Source: Owenia fusiformis (lineage: Eukaryota; Annelida; Polychaeta; Sabellida; Oweniidae). From it: 64,000 nucleotides of DNA. The DNA lies in contig CAIIXF020000002.1 of NCBI GenBank assembly GCA_903813345.2, forward strand, positions 32,568,109 through 32,632,108, in the 5' to 3' direction. The stretch's first letter is position 1; the number at the start of each line of letters is the position of its first letter. Of the stretch, positions 33,460 to 45,146 are shown piece after piece. Made by a program: the position numbers and the translations under genes. The notes below the pieces were generated by a model. That model was not told the DNA's origin and did no database searches. It saw only the letters and a list, made by a program, of their open reading frames with translations.

Positions 33460-34067
33460 AAACTAGACAATGGCAACTCCGCGGAGTAGCAAATCCCAAC
33501 GAACAAAATATCAATTACCGAATTCCAATCAATTATACTCATTACTTTGGTTAAAATTGAAAAATTTAGATTTTAGAATTACGAATTCCTGCAAAGCAGC
33601 CATTTTGAATTTTCTGAGGTACAAATCTGAAGAATAATACCATGATTGTGATCTACTCCAAAATTCCTTCAATTTGAGTATAATATAGCCATACATTGAA
33701 GGGATCGAAAAATTATTGCGAAATCGTACATTAGACGGCCATTTTGAATTTTACAAGGCTCGAATCAGAAAAAAGATACAATATTTGCAATCTACTCTTA
33801 ATTGCCTTTCATTTGAGTATAATAAAGCTATACTTTAGAAAGATCTAAAAATTAGCGAAAATTACTGTTTTCCTGACCCCCCCCATACACGGCCCCTGGG
33901 GGTCAGGATGAAAAACACAGAATATATATGAAATAGATAAGTGTTGTGAATATACTACCAAAATTTCAAACAATAATATTAATCACTTTGGTTTAGAATG
34001 AAAAATTTATGATTTTTGCGAAAAAGTGGCTTCACTATATCCATACTGAACTTCGTTCGTTGGGATA
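33460..34067 (+). repeat. Dispersed repeat family A, copy 2
   Basis: Closely matches copy 1 (771-1537) from aactagacaatggcaactcc to ttcgttcgttgggataa, but lacks about 150 bp near the 3' end including the ggac-rich run; the junction is at 'gcgaaaaagtggcttcac'. The similarity suggests recent spread. Confidence 0.88.
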
Positions 34068-34489
34068 ACTAAATGCACTGAATGACCTTAGTTTTAATCT
34101 GAATGACCTAATTTTGTTTTGAATACTGTAAATTCATAATTGATAAAAGTAACTATTTCTATATTATTTTCAATGAAATCTTTGGGGGCAATTTTTGGAT
34201 CCTTTGGAAAAACTTTTCTGCATTTTAAACATGAGATTGTTGACAAAAACATCCTGTTTCTGAATCTGTACATTTATCCCAGTACCCCTATGGAAAAATT
34301 AAGAATAGCTGCCCCTCTTGGGTCACTTGTAAAATACAGAGAACTGTTTGATATGGCAAAATTGACAAAATTACAAATAGAAAATTGTCATGTTATTGAA
34401 CTTGGCGAGAAGGTAACGATGATTTGAGCTGGTCCCATACTGTGATGTGAAGAAAAATTTATTACAAACGAAGCGCAAATATCATAAAA

Positions 34490-34960
34490 CAACACACCAG
34501 AAAGGCCACCATTTTCAAAATGGTTGCTCACTAGCCAAGTTGTCATCAGAAGAAATAATATGCTTTTAAGTAGCCACCTCTTGTAAAACCGCACACGTAC
34601 TTGTAAAATAACACACATAAAAATGGTGGCCATGTTTCAAAATGGCCGACTACTCTCTAAAGTTTTATTAGACAATGTGCCATGCTTAAAGTATTCACAT
34701 ATCAAATATGAACAAAATCACTCCACTACTTTTCGAGTTATAGTTAAATACGTTAAAATGGCGGCCATTTTTCAAAATTGTTTTCAAAATGGCCGCCTTC
34801 TACCAAAAGTGTCATAGGACAGTGTGCCGTGCTTATAGTATTCACATACCAAATATGAACAAAATCGCTCCGCTACTTTTCAAGTTATAGTAAAATATGT
34901 TAAAATGGTGGCCATTTTTCAAATTTTTTTTCAAAATGGCCGCCTTGTATTACACTCCCA
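34490..34960. repeat. ~150-bp repeats rich in 'aaaatggccgcc'
   Basis: Two clear units plus a partial one share cttatagtattcacatacca, atatgaacaaaatcgctcc and tggcggccatttttcaaaa. A related unit occurs in repeat A copy 3 inside the Helentron intron (19640-19760). Confidence 0.8.
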
Positions 34961-35319
34961 GTGATTGGGAAAATGGGACGGAGGGGGGGGGAGCAGGCAA
35001 TTTCTGCTCGATATTTCAACGAATATTTCAAGAGAAAGCTTATAGTTGAATTGCTGTATGAATAGCGCACAGTATGGTTAAATATGTGAGGTATTCAAGG
35101 ATTTTTTTTAACCAATAATCTCTTAGGTATAAGATCTATTAAACAAGGCACAGAGAGAACAAAATCGTACCTAACTCACAACAGTTTGGGCTTGTTGACC
35201 AGGAAAGCAAGATTGCCACAGAAAGTTGATCAGCTCTTAGACTAGAACTTCTTGCCAAGCAGGCAATGAGCGTGTGTAAAATTTGCTATGGCTTCTCTTG
35301 AATAATGACAAGATTTATC

Positions 35320-35765
35320 TTAAAACTTCCAAAATGGCCATCAAAAAGTTAATCAGCTCAAGACTATGTCTCATATGTAAAAATTTGAAGTAAATTTGTC
35401 AAATGGTTTGGCTGGAAACCTGTAAACAAGCCTTAGTGGTAGACAAGATTTTAGGATGAAAAATCCAAAATGGCCGCCCCATGCCAAAAATTGGTCAGTT
35501 CTAAACTTTCATACGTACGTAGAAACATCCCTGGAAATTTCAGATGAATCCCTCAAAGGTTTGGCAGGAAACCTGTAGACAAACCTTGACAGACAAGATT
35601 TTAGGACGGAAAATCCAAAATGGGCACTTTAATGTTTACCCAGAATGTTCAAAACTAATCAGTTCTAAATTTTTATATGTAGAAACCTCCTTGAAAATTT
35701 CCATGAATCCCTTTGGTTCGGCTGGAAACCTGTAAACAAGCCTTGACAGACCAGGTCTTAGAGAC
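35320..35765. repeat. ~140-150-bp tandem repeats, three units
   Basis: Units share 'gattttaggacggaaaatcc', 'aaaatgg', 'tcagttctaaa', 'gtagaaac' and 'ggctggaaacctgtaaacaa'. Non-coding. Confidence 0.8.
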
Positions 35766-37489
35766 ATTTAGGCATTCTAATACTCATCACATCTTTCTGT
35801 CTTCAACTAGAAATACCTTCTAGAAAGAAGCTAACAGAAGGCAATGAATTCTCATGATGGCATTTGGGACCCAAGACCATCTAGGAATTTCAAAGGGACA
35901 AATCATAAAGATAATACAATATTTGAGATCTAAGGTATTATGTAACCATTCTTAGAAGAGATCTTAAGTAAAAGCGAATTCCTGCTCAAGGCAGCCACTT
36001 TGATTTTCTTGATGCACAAACCAGAAAAAACAATACCATAATTGTGTTGTTCTCAAAACGCCCTCAAACTGAGTATAATATTGCCATACTTTAACCTGCT
36101 TGTTTCGAAAAAACACAATCTTGGGTTGTTCCCAGGGTCCCATCCATCTTTACCCCATGCAAGATATTGCATCTTTTATCATAAAAAGTCACACGTGGAA
36201 GATGAGATTTACTTGTGACATCACTTGTTTAAAAACATCAATAACATAGCAACAAATATACTGCGTTTTTGGTTTCATGATTCTTACCGTATCATACATT
36301 TCCAGTAACCTTCCATTAAGCGGTGGAAGATATCGTTGAATTGTGGCGCCCATGTATTATATACGATCAAATGATCATACGCTGGAGTTTCCATTTCGTA
36401 TAAGCTTAGTCTCATTTAGTTCATTAAAGCATAACGCAAACTATAAAGAAGTTTGATTCGAAGAAAACTAAAAATATCGAAATCGACACTTCCTTTCTGC
36501 AGTAACTTTCGCTTGATACCAGTGATCAGTTTGACAACATTTATACAAGGGATACTTGACTGGATCAATATTTGAACTTCCACACCAAAACTTATGCGAT
36601 TTGAAGTAAATAATGAGTTCTTTATACTGTGAGTTTACTTCTCACAGCTTATGCGTCACCGTACAAATCTGATCTTTTTTAAATATACACAATGAATGGT
36701 TATTTGCTGAATCTTCGCCCGTTCTAAAATGTGTATTTAACAAATACATATTCTCATAAAAATAATCCATACTTTCAGACGACAGGGAAAATAATAACTA
36801 AAAGAAATGTGAAAAACACCCCTTTTCACCAAGGGTCGATTATGTGGGCCGATTCACTCAGAAAAAATCCGAACAGTGCTCGTAAAACGTTTATCATAAT
36901 TAGAAAGTTAAAACCATTTCGAAGAGAATGCTGTTTTTATTTCACGTGAAATCGTATTTGTTTTCATCAAATTAATTTTTTTAGAACCCTTATCATAGTT
37001 TTTGCTTCAAAGCAGTCGATTTGCGTCACCATACTAAAAACTGTTCTCCGTTATTTTTTTACATCGATGGTTAGGCGCGTGTTAGAGAAGAGAATTGGAT
37101 GTTTACGAAGTGAGCCTGTATTTTTTTAAATTAGCTATACAGTGACTGGGGGAGGGGGATTTAAATCTTCCTGGGCCTGTGTTTTGCACATACGTGTACT
37201 TGCACCACAAAATTTCACTTTTTCCGTGCAGAATTTGGCGCAGAATTTTATAAATCAATCAGAATTTGGCTTTTTCATGCAGAATTTCTGGGCAGAATTT
37301 GCATTTTTCTCATGCAGAAAACTAAGCTTAATGTGCCTAGGCAGCGGTGTGATGACGTCACCCACTTGTTTGCACCAAATTCCAATTTCGTACGATTGCA
37401 AGCTAAATAACGCCAAAATTACTCCCAAACATAAAATATTAATGAATATAAATTACCGAGACATGAAATATAACAACAATAGTATAGTT
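35766..37489. other. No gene seen
   Basis: Unassigned spacer. 37215-37320 has four short 'cagaatttggc'-type repeats. Open frames here are short and show no splice support or recognisable peptide. Confidence 0.4.
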
Positions 37490-37735
37490 TCCATATAGCT
37501 TTTGAAATCTCGCTAAATCTCGTTTTTCGTGAGATTTTAAGAGACTTGCATATTAGACCTCTAATGACTTACGTTACCTTCTTTTAAATGGCATATTTGA
37601 ATTCAGTGAAATGTTTTCTCCTATAATAGCTTTGATTTACACAGTTATGTAATTTGAATAATTTTCTATAACAATTTAAAAAAACTTGGGCCAAATGTCC
37701 ATAGATGCAATGCTAAAATTCTTTAAATCCGTGGA
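37490..37735. repeat. Dispersed repeat C, copy 2
   Basis: Diverged second copy of 31735-31990 in the same orientation; see that entry for shared words. Confidence 0.75.
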
Positions 37736-38849
37736 TTATTTGTATGTCAATCAACATTTGCATGTTTAATTACATTATGTACATAAACAGGGTCATTATG
37801 TGGTATATCATTCAAGTTTTATACAGATTCAACAAACACACTTTGATAAATCATGAAATTAAGCCACTTTTCCAAGATTTTAGCATGTAAATGAATGGAG
37901 CTCTAGCCCGAGTTAAAAGCTGAATAAAAGATGGCAGCACGAGATTTCATTGATTTTTCTGCTATTTAGAAACTATCCTATTATGTACAGACTGACATAA
38001 TAAAGATGCTTTAATGAGTTAAAGTTATCCTCCTGAATTTAATTCCAAAACTTAGTTTTAATTCTCAACTTGAACTCCATATATCTCGAAAAATATAAGC
38101 TAATTCTAGTCCAAAGCTACTCAATCAATACTTGAGATCGTTATTTATACTAATCTATTGAAACTGGATAGAAAGAAAAACAAACTAACCTGTATTGGAA
38201 CGGTATGATATGAGCGGTGCGAAGGTTGGTTGTTCCGAATGTTTCGAAATGACGCACTAAAAACTTTGGTGGTGATTTAGTGGATGTCAACTACCCAAAC
38301 GTGAAACGAAACCACTAATTAAATTAGAAATATACGAAATGACCGGAAGTGGTCAGTTAAACACGCGAATTAATTCCCATACACAATTGAGAGACCAAGC
38401 AGGAATAAAAAATAATTGCCAAAATATGTGTATAACTAGCTAGCTCAACTATAACCGGGGAAATTGCTGTTAAAGTGCTGAAAACCTCCAAATACTGGGA
38501 CCATAAAATTGAGAAAAAATTGATTTTACAAAAAATGTCTTTTATCTGCGGCCAAGGTTAGAAAATAACAGAAGCACAAAAATTTTGTAAAAGAGTACAA
38601 TTGAAAAATCGACCATATCATATGGTATCAAAACAACATTTCTTCAGGCTAGTGTGCTCGAGATTAATTGTACAATTAATTCACAATGAGAAAATATGAC
38701 TAAAGAACATAAGAAAATTAATAAGCCTTTTTTATTCTCACTTTTTCACACTTCACATTGGCGTTTTGGCGTGAATTGTTCCCTACGCCACTGAAGGGGT
38801 AACGAATTTATGGGTTTGGCATCAAAACAAGCTCCAAGAAGATTACTCT

Positions 38850-39670
38850 TACCACAATTTTGAGATATGGCGTCCGAAAGGTAGTTCAGAACAAAAAGTT
38901 CTCCAAATTCAACGTGTGTGCTAATATGTGAAGGAATCCAAATCTGAAAACCAAATTTCGGTTATAGCATTTTGAAAGCTCAAAAATCGCTAAATTTGGT
39001 GCCCTGTGTTAAGTCAATGTTGTAGTGTTAGGTAACTCACTCTTGGAGATATTATGTTAAGCCTTTAAATAATATGTGACGTCATTAGTGTCAGGCTTTT
39101 TAAGACCGACATCCGGGGCCTTCCTAGATGCCCGCCATTGATGTAATGTTATGATCTTGATAGCTGGTACAATAAAGTCTTATTGAAGCTCACATCTGAG
39201 TTAGTTCACTCAATCGTAATAACAGACCAAATGGGAAAAATACTTTTTTTGAAGTGTAAAATACAAGATAAAGACTGAGTACAGTTTAACATAATGAATG
39301 CCTATAAAACAAGGGGTTTCAAAAGCTACCTAGCTTCAAAATTTGGACACAAAAGTGCCTAGGTCAAAATCTAGGTCAAATACATAGTTTTTCCTTATTT
39401 TAACAATTCTGATACTACACTTTGATAATTTGCTTTAAAATTTTGGACACAGGTAGCAAAGGATGTGCTTATAGTGTTAGCCTTTGCCGTCAGGAAGTAA
39501 TTTGACCCACTTTTGAGATATGGTGTCCAAAATGGAGGTCAAAATAAAAAGTTCTCAATATTTAACGTATGAGTTATGAATTAAGAATAGAATTTTCTCA
39601 GGAATCCGAATCTATAAACCAATTTTCGATCAAACTCCTGGTTAGATAGTTATAGCAGTTTGAAGTCTCG
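38850..39670. repeat. Duplicated segment D around an LTR-like block
   Basis: 38860-39010 and 39500-39680 share 'ttttgagatatgg.gtcc', 'aaaaagttctc', 'ggaatccaaatctgaaaacc' and 'ggttatagca.tttgaa', in the same orientation. Between them lies the LTR-like stretch 39026-39224. Confidence 0.65.
39026..39224 (+). mobile_element. Possible solo LTR
   Basis: It opens TGTTAGG and closes TAACA and carries acaataaagtcttattgaag near its 3' part, the usual polyadenylation layout of a retrotransposon LTR. Flanking bases (tgtag/gacca) do not form a target-site duplication, so the call is weak. Confidence 0.35.
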
Positions 39671-39679
39671 AAAAGTCGA

Positions 39680-41289
39680 TATGATGATATCCATCCCCAT
39701 GTTATACAAATGGAGTCGAAGATAACATTCTTAAGAGTTTTCTAAATGTCTATATTCTAGCTGACTCAGCTTATTCTGAATGACTCAGCTTACAAGTAAT
39801 TGGATGACTCAGCTTAAACAAGTCTTAAATCTGGAGTCTTAAATTGAACTTGTTCAATTTACATGTCTAGTTATTCATGTTTTATAAATCATAATGCAAT
39901 AACAAATAGGTAAGATGTATATCTAATAAAATGTTATTGAGGTATTGGAATGTTCATATATAAGGGCATGTCTAATAATCAATTTGAGTCATATGCATTC
40001 GAACGCCTTAAAATTCTTCCTCGACGTTACTGCTGGCTACCATCAAGTTTTCTGATGGTTGTTTCTTCTTTGACCTTACCGCTGGATATAGTCAAGTTTT
40101 AGGAAGATAATGATAACGATTCAGCAATAGTCCCTCCTTTATTGATAATGTTCACCGCTGAATAAATGTTCATATCTCGAAATGTATTGAGACCCATTTT
40201 GTGAAAAACTAGCATAATTTAAGCATTTGTCATTCTAAAATAAAAGTGATTCATTCGTAGCATTTATCTCATTAATAGCTGAGAAACAATGCAAAACGTT
40301 GATACACTGATAACATTTTTTTTGTATTGATAAGAAAAATAATCTCAAACTTATAGCTTAGAAAACTAAATCATATATTTAAAATCATTTTGCATTTTTC
40401 TGTTGGATTGTGTACTCCAAATTGTGAAAAATTGGGATTTTAGTTTTTGGCAATTTTTGGACCTCTGCTAGTGACAGGCATAATTCAGGCTAGACGCCAG
40501 AAGTATATTAAACGGTCATAATAAAAATGATTAGGGAACATATGTAGGTATGTTAATATAAGGTCAAATATCGCTGCGCTATACTGTGCTACCAGCTCCT
40601 TTATTAGACGTCCTAGAGATTTCCTACCATGGACTAATGGTGGGTCTTAAAAATATATAAAAGTGGATTTCCCCTTTTTAAAGCTTTGAACTTGATAGTC
40701 TTGATAGCACAGAAAAAGTTAAAATTTTCCTATTTTCTCTCTACAGGCCATGTTGCCCCTTTAAAATTGTTTAAAACCAAAGATTTTATCTTTGAACCAT
40801 ATGGCAGTCTGGCCCTGCCAAAACATTTTAATACAAGTGGCGACATCTAGTCATTCAGCTTTATTGAGCTATTTTGCAACTCCCTCATTATTTGATTAGA
40901 AATGTAAAGATATAGCAAGGACGTCCTCGGATATAGTTTATGGTCTTTCGTTTTCTTGCAGCTAAAGATAGACGAGATAACGTAAGAAGGAATGAAGACC
41001 CTGTGTATGGAAATTATTATTAACTTAGAATAAGTGTCCATTTATCTATGTGGTCCATTTATGGACAATTTTGGGCATGCATTCGAACTTATTTATAACA
41101 ATGATTAACCAAGGACGTCCTTGGATTAACGTAGTACTCGGGATAAAATATGTAAAATCAATCTTCTTTCTGCATTCGTCCATGCTAATTGCGAATATGT
41201 AGATACATGTAATGGCTATTTTGCAGTCTTAAAGGCTATAGAGCAGCACAATTATCATTTGAATCAATATTTTTCTCTCACTAGATTTA
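39680..41289. other. No gene seen; downstream flank of the oxidoreductase gene
   Basis: AT-rich spacer. 39730-39835 repeats 'gactcagctta' several times. No exon recognised. Confidence 0.4.
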
Positions 41290-42644
41290 TCATGGCTCTG
41301 GCCCCGCTCTGACCACCACCTTCCCCGTAGAACTCCTGTTACCAACATATAAAAGAGCTTCGTTCACTTGTTCGAGTGGGAATGTTTTTGATACGTGTGG
41401 TGTCACGGTCTTCGATGCACTAAGGGCCATACACTGTGTAACGGACTCAATAAAGGCTTTAGGGTCCCGCTGACTGTAGCTTCCCCAGTATAACCCGACC
41501 GCGGAACAGGACTTTACCAACAGAATATTTGCCGGGATTTTTGGGATTTCCCCGGAAGCAAATCCTACTACAACTATTCGTCCTTCGAACGCAATGCTTC
41601 TGAGGCATTCATTGAAAACATCTCCGCCAACTGCATCGAAAATAATGTTAGCACCCTTGCCCTTAGTGATTTCCTTAACGCGTTCCCGTATGCTTTCTTT
41701 TTTGTAATCTATTGCATATTTTGCGCCGAATTTTTTGATGAGTTCACATTTTTCAGGGCCACCACAGGCGCCGATGACAGTAGCGTTGTAAACATTAGCG
41801 GCGAGATCAACTGCAGCAAGTCCTACTGCCCCAGCTGCCGCAGTGACGAGAACAACGTCCCCTTCTTGTATGTTGGCGCGTCTAACAAGTCCCATCTGAG
41901 CAGTACCGTATGATGTCACGAGGGAAGCTGCCGTCTTAAATTCCATTCCCGGATACATCCCCCATATCATCTTGGAGTCAACCTGCCATATGTATTACAT
42001 TAATCATCTATTGATTAAATAATCAAATTATATATCATTTAAGCAATGTTTTACCGTTTTATATATGTATTAGAAGATGTTCATCATGCTTTCTACATTA
42101 CAGGAAGACTAATAATTAATTAAGGCCAAACATACTAAAGCATAAAATGGGGTCGAAAATAGACCCCTGTGGAACTCCGAAATAAATCATATCCCCGAAA
42201 TATCCTTGTACAGTTACACTACTCTTCAAAATATAGTTGAGTCTCGGAATCGATACATACCACTACCTCCTCAGCGAATCCTCCCATCATATTCCCCATG
42301 ACATGGTCCCCCTGTTTCACATTCTTCACCTCGTCCCCTACTTCCAACACGACCCCACTAGTCTCTGTACCCGGGGTAAAGGGTAATTCAAACTTCTCCT
42401 GATATTTACCCTGCGTCATCAAAATATCCCCAAAATTTATCCCACAGCATTTCACAGCTACTCGGACCTGATCTTTTTTCAATGGTTTCCTGGGAAGATT
42501 CTGAATAAGTAACGGTTTTCCTAGCTCAGTGACAGTCGCTGCTCTGTACGTTCCGCTCGCCGAGCTACTGTTGTTTCTCACCATATTCATTCCCTGCCTG
42601 ATAAGAGGACGTAACAGAGCTTCTGGGGGACATTTGAAAGCCAT
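41290..42644 (-). CDS. Quinone oxidoreductase-like protein (zinc-free MDR family), two exons
   Basis: Exon 1 is 42644-42261 (128 codons, donor gtatgt) and exon 2 is 41982-41290 (acceptor atatggcag). They join in phase 0 as AEEVV/VDSKM and encode 358 aa, the usual length for quinone oxidoreductase-like protein 2 homologues. Residues 1-30 are basic and Ser/Asn-rich, compatible with a mitochondrial presequence. A GroES-like domain (about 35-130) holds CCGINFGD and PGTETSG. The Rossmann domain carries AAAGAVG (about 176-182), the nucleotide-binding loop of the zeta-crystallin branch. No structural zinc Cys cluster is present. Expected activity is NADPH-dependent reduction of quinones or related carbonyl compounds. 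The intron is 278 bp. No lesions are seen. The exact substrate cannot be told from the sequence. Confidence 0.93.
41983..42260 (-). other. Intron of the oxidoreductase gene
   Basis: 278 bp, gtatgt to ggcag, phase 0. No internal feature. Confidence 0.88.
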
Positions 42645-42982
42645 TTTCCGTGTTTGCAGTTGTGTATTTTGCTCTTATAATGTTTTATAGTCTATAGCTA
42701 ACCCCTGCACAAATATACACTTTGGAACTAGGCCTACATACTTATAGACCATTGATATAAATCGTGTGCTGTACACGGCGATCTAGGTTATTCACAGTGC
42801 AAATAATAGGCCTACACTATATACTCTATATATATCATTGCACTTCACTTCGCCGGGTCAAAATGTGTGATTACAGGTACAGAGTGTAAATGATGAAAAC
42901 GAGGCTTTAATAATGTTACCCAAAACATTGATAACAATTTAGATATTTTATAAAGATGTCACTGTTATAACATTACCAGCTG

Positions 42983-43364
42983 CAGTAAAACCTGTCTAAT
43001 AAGGGCTTAATAAGATCTACACAGTTTTCAAAAGACCTCAGTGCTTTAATGTCCTGTTAAAGAACCCACTAGTAAAAAAGGATTCTACCAATACTCTCAA
43101 CGTGGATGTAACTTGTTAAGACTCTGAATGGGGATTTCGTAAGTATCACCCTGATGACATGCAGCTTTTAAGTCAATATACAACCTTGCTGAAATCCTCA
43201 TTTTCTCAGAACTCAAGTTGATCGTGTCTCAACAAGATCCATGTGGGACAGTAATGTAGAATCCATTTTCAATATTAATACTTAGAATAGCGGTTCATAA
43301 ACGAGACATAAACATGCTTAAGCTTTTTGAAAACTTTGTAGCTCTAATTGGACAGGTTTTACTG
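42983..43364. mobile_element. Tigger/pogo-type MITE upstream of the oxidoreductase gene
   Basis: Inverted ends CAGTAAAACCTGTCTAAT and TTGGACAGGTTTTACTG bound 382 bp of non-coding sequence. The right side is followed by TA and the left preceded by TG, so one copy of the TA duplication has mutated. The end sequence matches that of the 55505-56916 element. Confidence 0.8.
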
Positions 43365-44875
43365 TAGTTGATAATAGTTGACATCTTTTTAAAATATAAA
43401 ATGTTATCAATGCTTTGTGCAACATTATACCGGCAATTTAGTTTGCAAATTGGCGGTTGTTCTCTCAGGTATCTTAAAGGGGCAACAAGGACTGTAGAGA
43501 AAATTTTTTTTCTGAGCTATCAGGTCAATATTTGGCTTAACATCTTCTTTGACATACCTATTTTCTAAAAATGTATGGATAAACTATCAATTTCAGCATT
43601 GATTAAGAAGTGTAAATTCAATTCTATAAAGGGAGTCCCACTTAAAGATTTTTAAGATCAACCACATTTCAAGAGGAATATCAGCTGAAATAATGTTCAC
43701 CCAGGGGGTTTCTTTGTAGATAATAAAAATATATGTTAGTCTTGATGATCGTTGAATGCCCCCCCCCCCCCCATGCACTAATTGTTGCACCTTTAAAAAC
43801 GGTAATCCATGGACGCTTAAAAGGAACAGAAAAGCATTCACATAAAGACATGCTAACATGTTTCATAATTAAAAAAACTTCCCAAAACAAAACAAAGTTG
43901 TTTTCAGAATATAGCTTTTGACTGTTTATTTTAATTACAAAATGTTATAAATATATACATGCTGTTATTAAATGTCATTAAAATATATTGAATCCATCAA
44001 ATATATACATGTTTAATCATTCGTAATGATCTTTTGTAAAATATATAGCACTAAATTAGCTGGGATACCTTTTACAACAATGCCATATGTAATAAGAAGC
44101 TCAGTAGGCAACTGAAGTAAGAATGTAAATCCCTATTTATAGACCAACTATACAAATCATACAAAAACTTTTCAAAATAACCCATTCCCAGTCTAGAAAA
44201 AGTGATATAAAATTCTTGTCATCTATGATTTTTTATTGCTTTTACACCCATATTCATATTTTTGGAATCAGAAGCTATTATACAATTCTACCACATACAT
44301 AACTGCCCACATGTTATCATTTTAAAATGTTGATATTACATAATCAGAAATGTAACTAATTCAGTTGAGTAGCTCAGCTACCCCTTTTCCTTCTTATTTA
44401 ACTCATTGTTTGCTATGTCATCCTTATTTATAGACCAGCATTGATTCCATAAATGTGATTAGTGGTGTACAAACATATAAATACAATACATGATAAGCAT
44501 ATTTACTAGAGATTAAAATTACAGTTTTCAGATATATACATCATATAAAAAATGGCTACTACTATATACATAATACATTTGATACCATTTATTGAGGGAA
44601 TGTCACTTGAATGAATGTTTTAAAATAAAGTCTATCTGTTCTAACAATTCTCAACTTAAAGCACTTATAGTTTGCTGATACTGTCCATATTAATTTTAAC
44701 ATGTTTGGAACACTGTGTAAGAAAACCTACGACCAAATATCCTATACTGGTATAGCTTAAACATTCCATTGGCTAATGTGTGGATATCCAAATAACTCTA
44801 ATCAAATATGAATATTATTTTTATAGTTGTCAAGACAACCAGTGTAACTAAACAAGGGAAATATGATCAGTTGTT
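43365..44875. other. No gene seen
   Basis: AT-rich intergenic sequence between two minus-strand genes, with a 17-nt C run near 43757. The long 3' untranslated part of the four-TM gene may extend into its right end. Confidence 0.4.
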
Positions 44876-44877
44876 AT

Positions 44878-45115
44878 GGTGATCAATGCAAATGAAACAC
44901 TTTTATTACTCAAATCTTGAGGAATGAATGTCTTATTGTTAATGTAGTCTACTTAAGTCTATGCAATTGACATACAGTACATTAATCACATAGGAATGGT
45001 CTCCTGCACAGTTGTTAGGATCAATGCAAGTGAAACACGTAAATCTTGGGGAATGTTGACTTAGGTGTTAATGTAGTCTCCTTAAGTCCATGCAATTGAC
45101 ATACATTAATCCAAT
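44878..45115. repeat. ~130-bp tandem duplication in the 3' flank of the four-TM gene
   Basis: Two units share gatcaatgcaaatgaaacac, gttaatgtagtct, 'cttaagtctatgcaattgac' and 'aataggaatg'. AATAAA on the minus strand at 44902-44907 falls inside the first unit and could serve the gene, 240 bp past its stop. Confidence 0.8.
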
Positions 45116-45146
45116 AGGAATGTTCTTGTTATTCTTGTCGTCAAGT

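Noticed and set aside
37142-37498. Plus-strand frame of 118 codons
   Set aside because: It runs through short 'cagaatttggc' repeats and into dispersed repeat C, with no recognisable motif or splice partners.
43757-43773. Poly-C run as a possible functional G-quadruplex
   Set aside because: Several similar homopolymer C/G runs occur across the window without common context; a single run is more likely simple-sequence or assembly noise.
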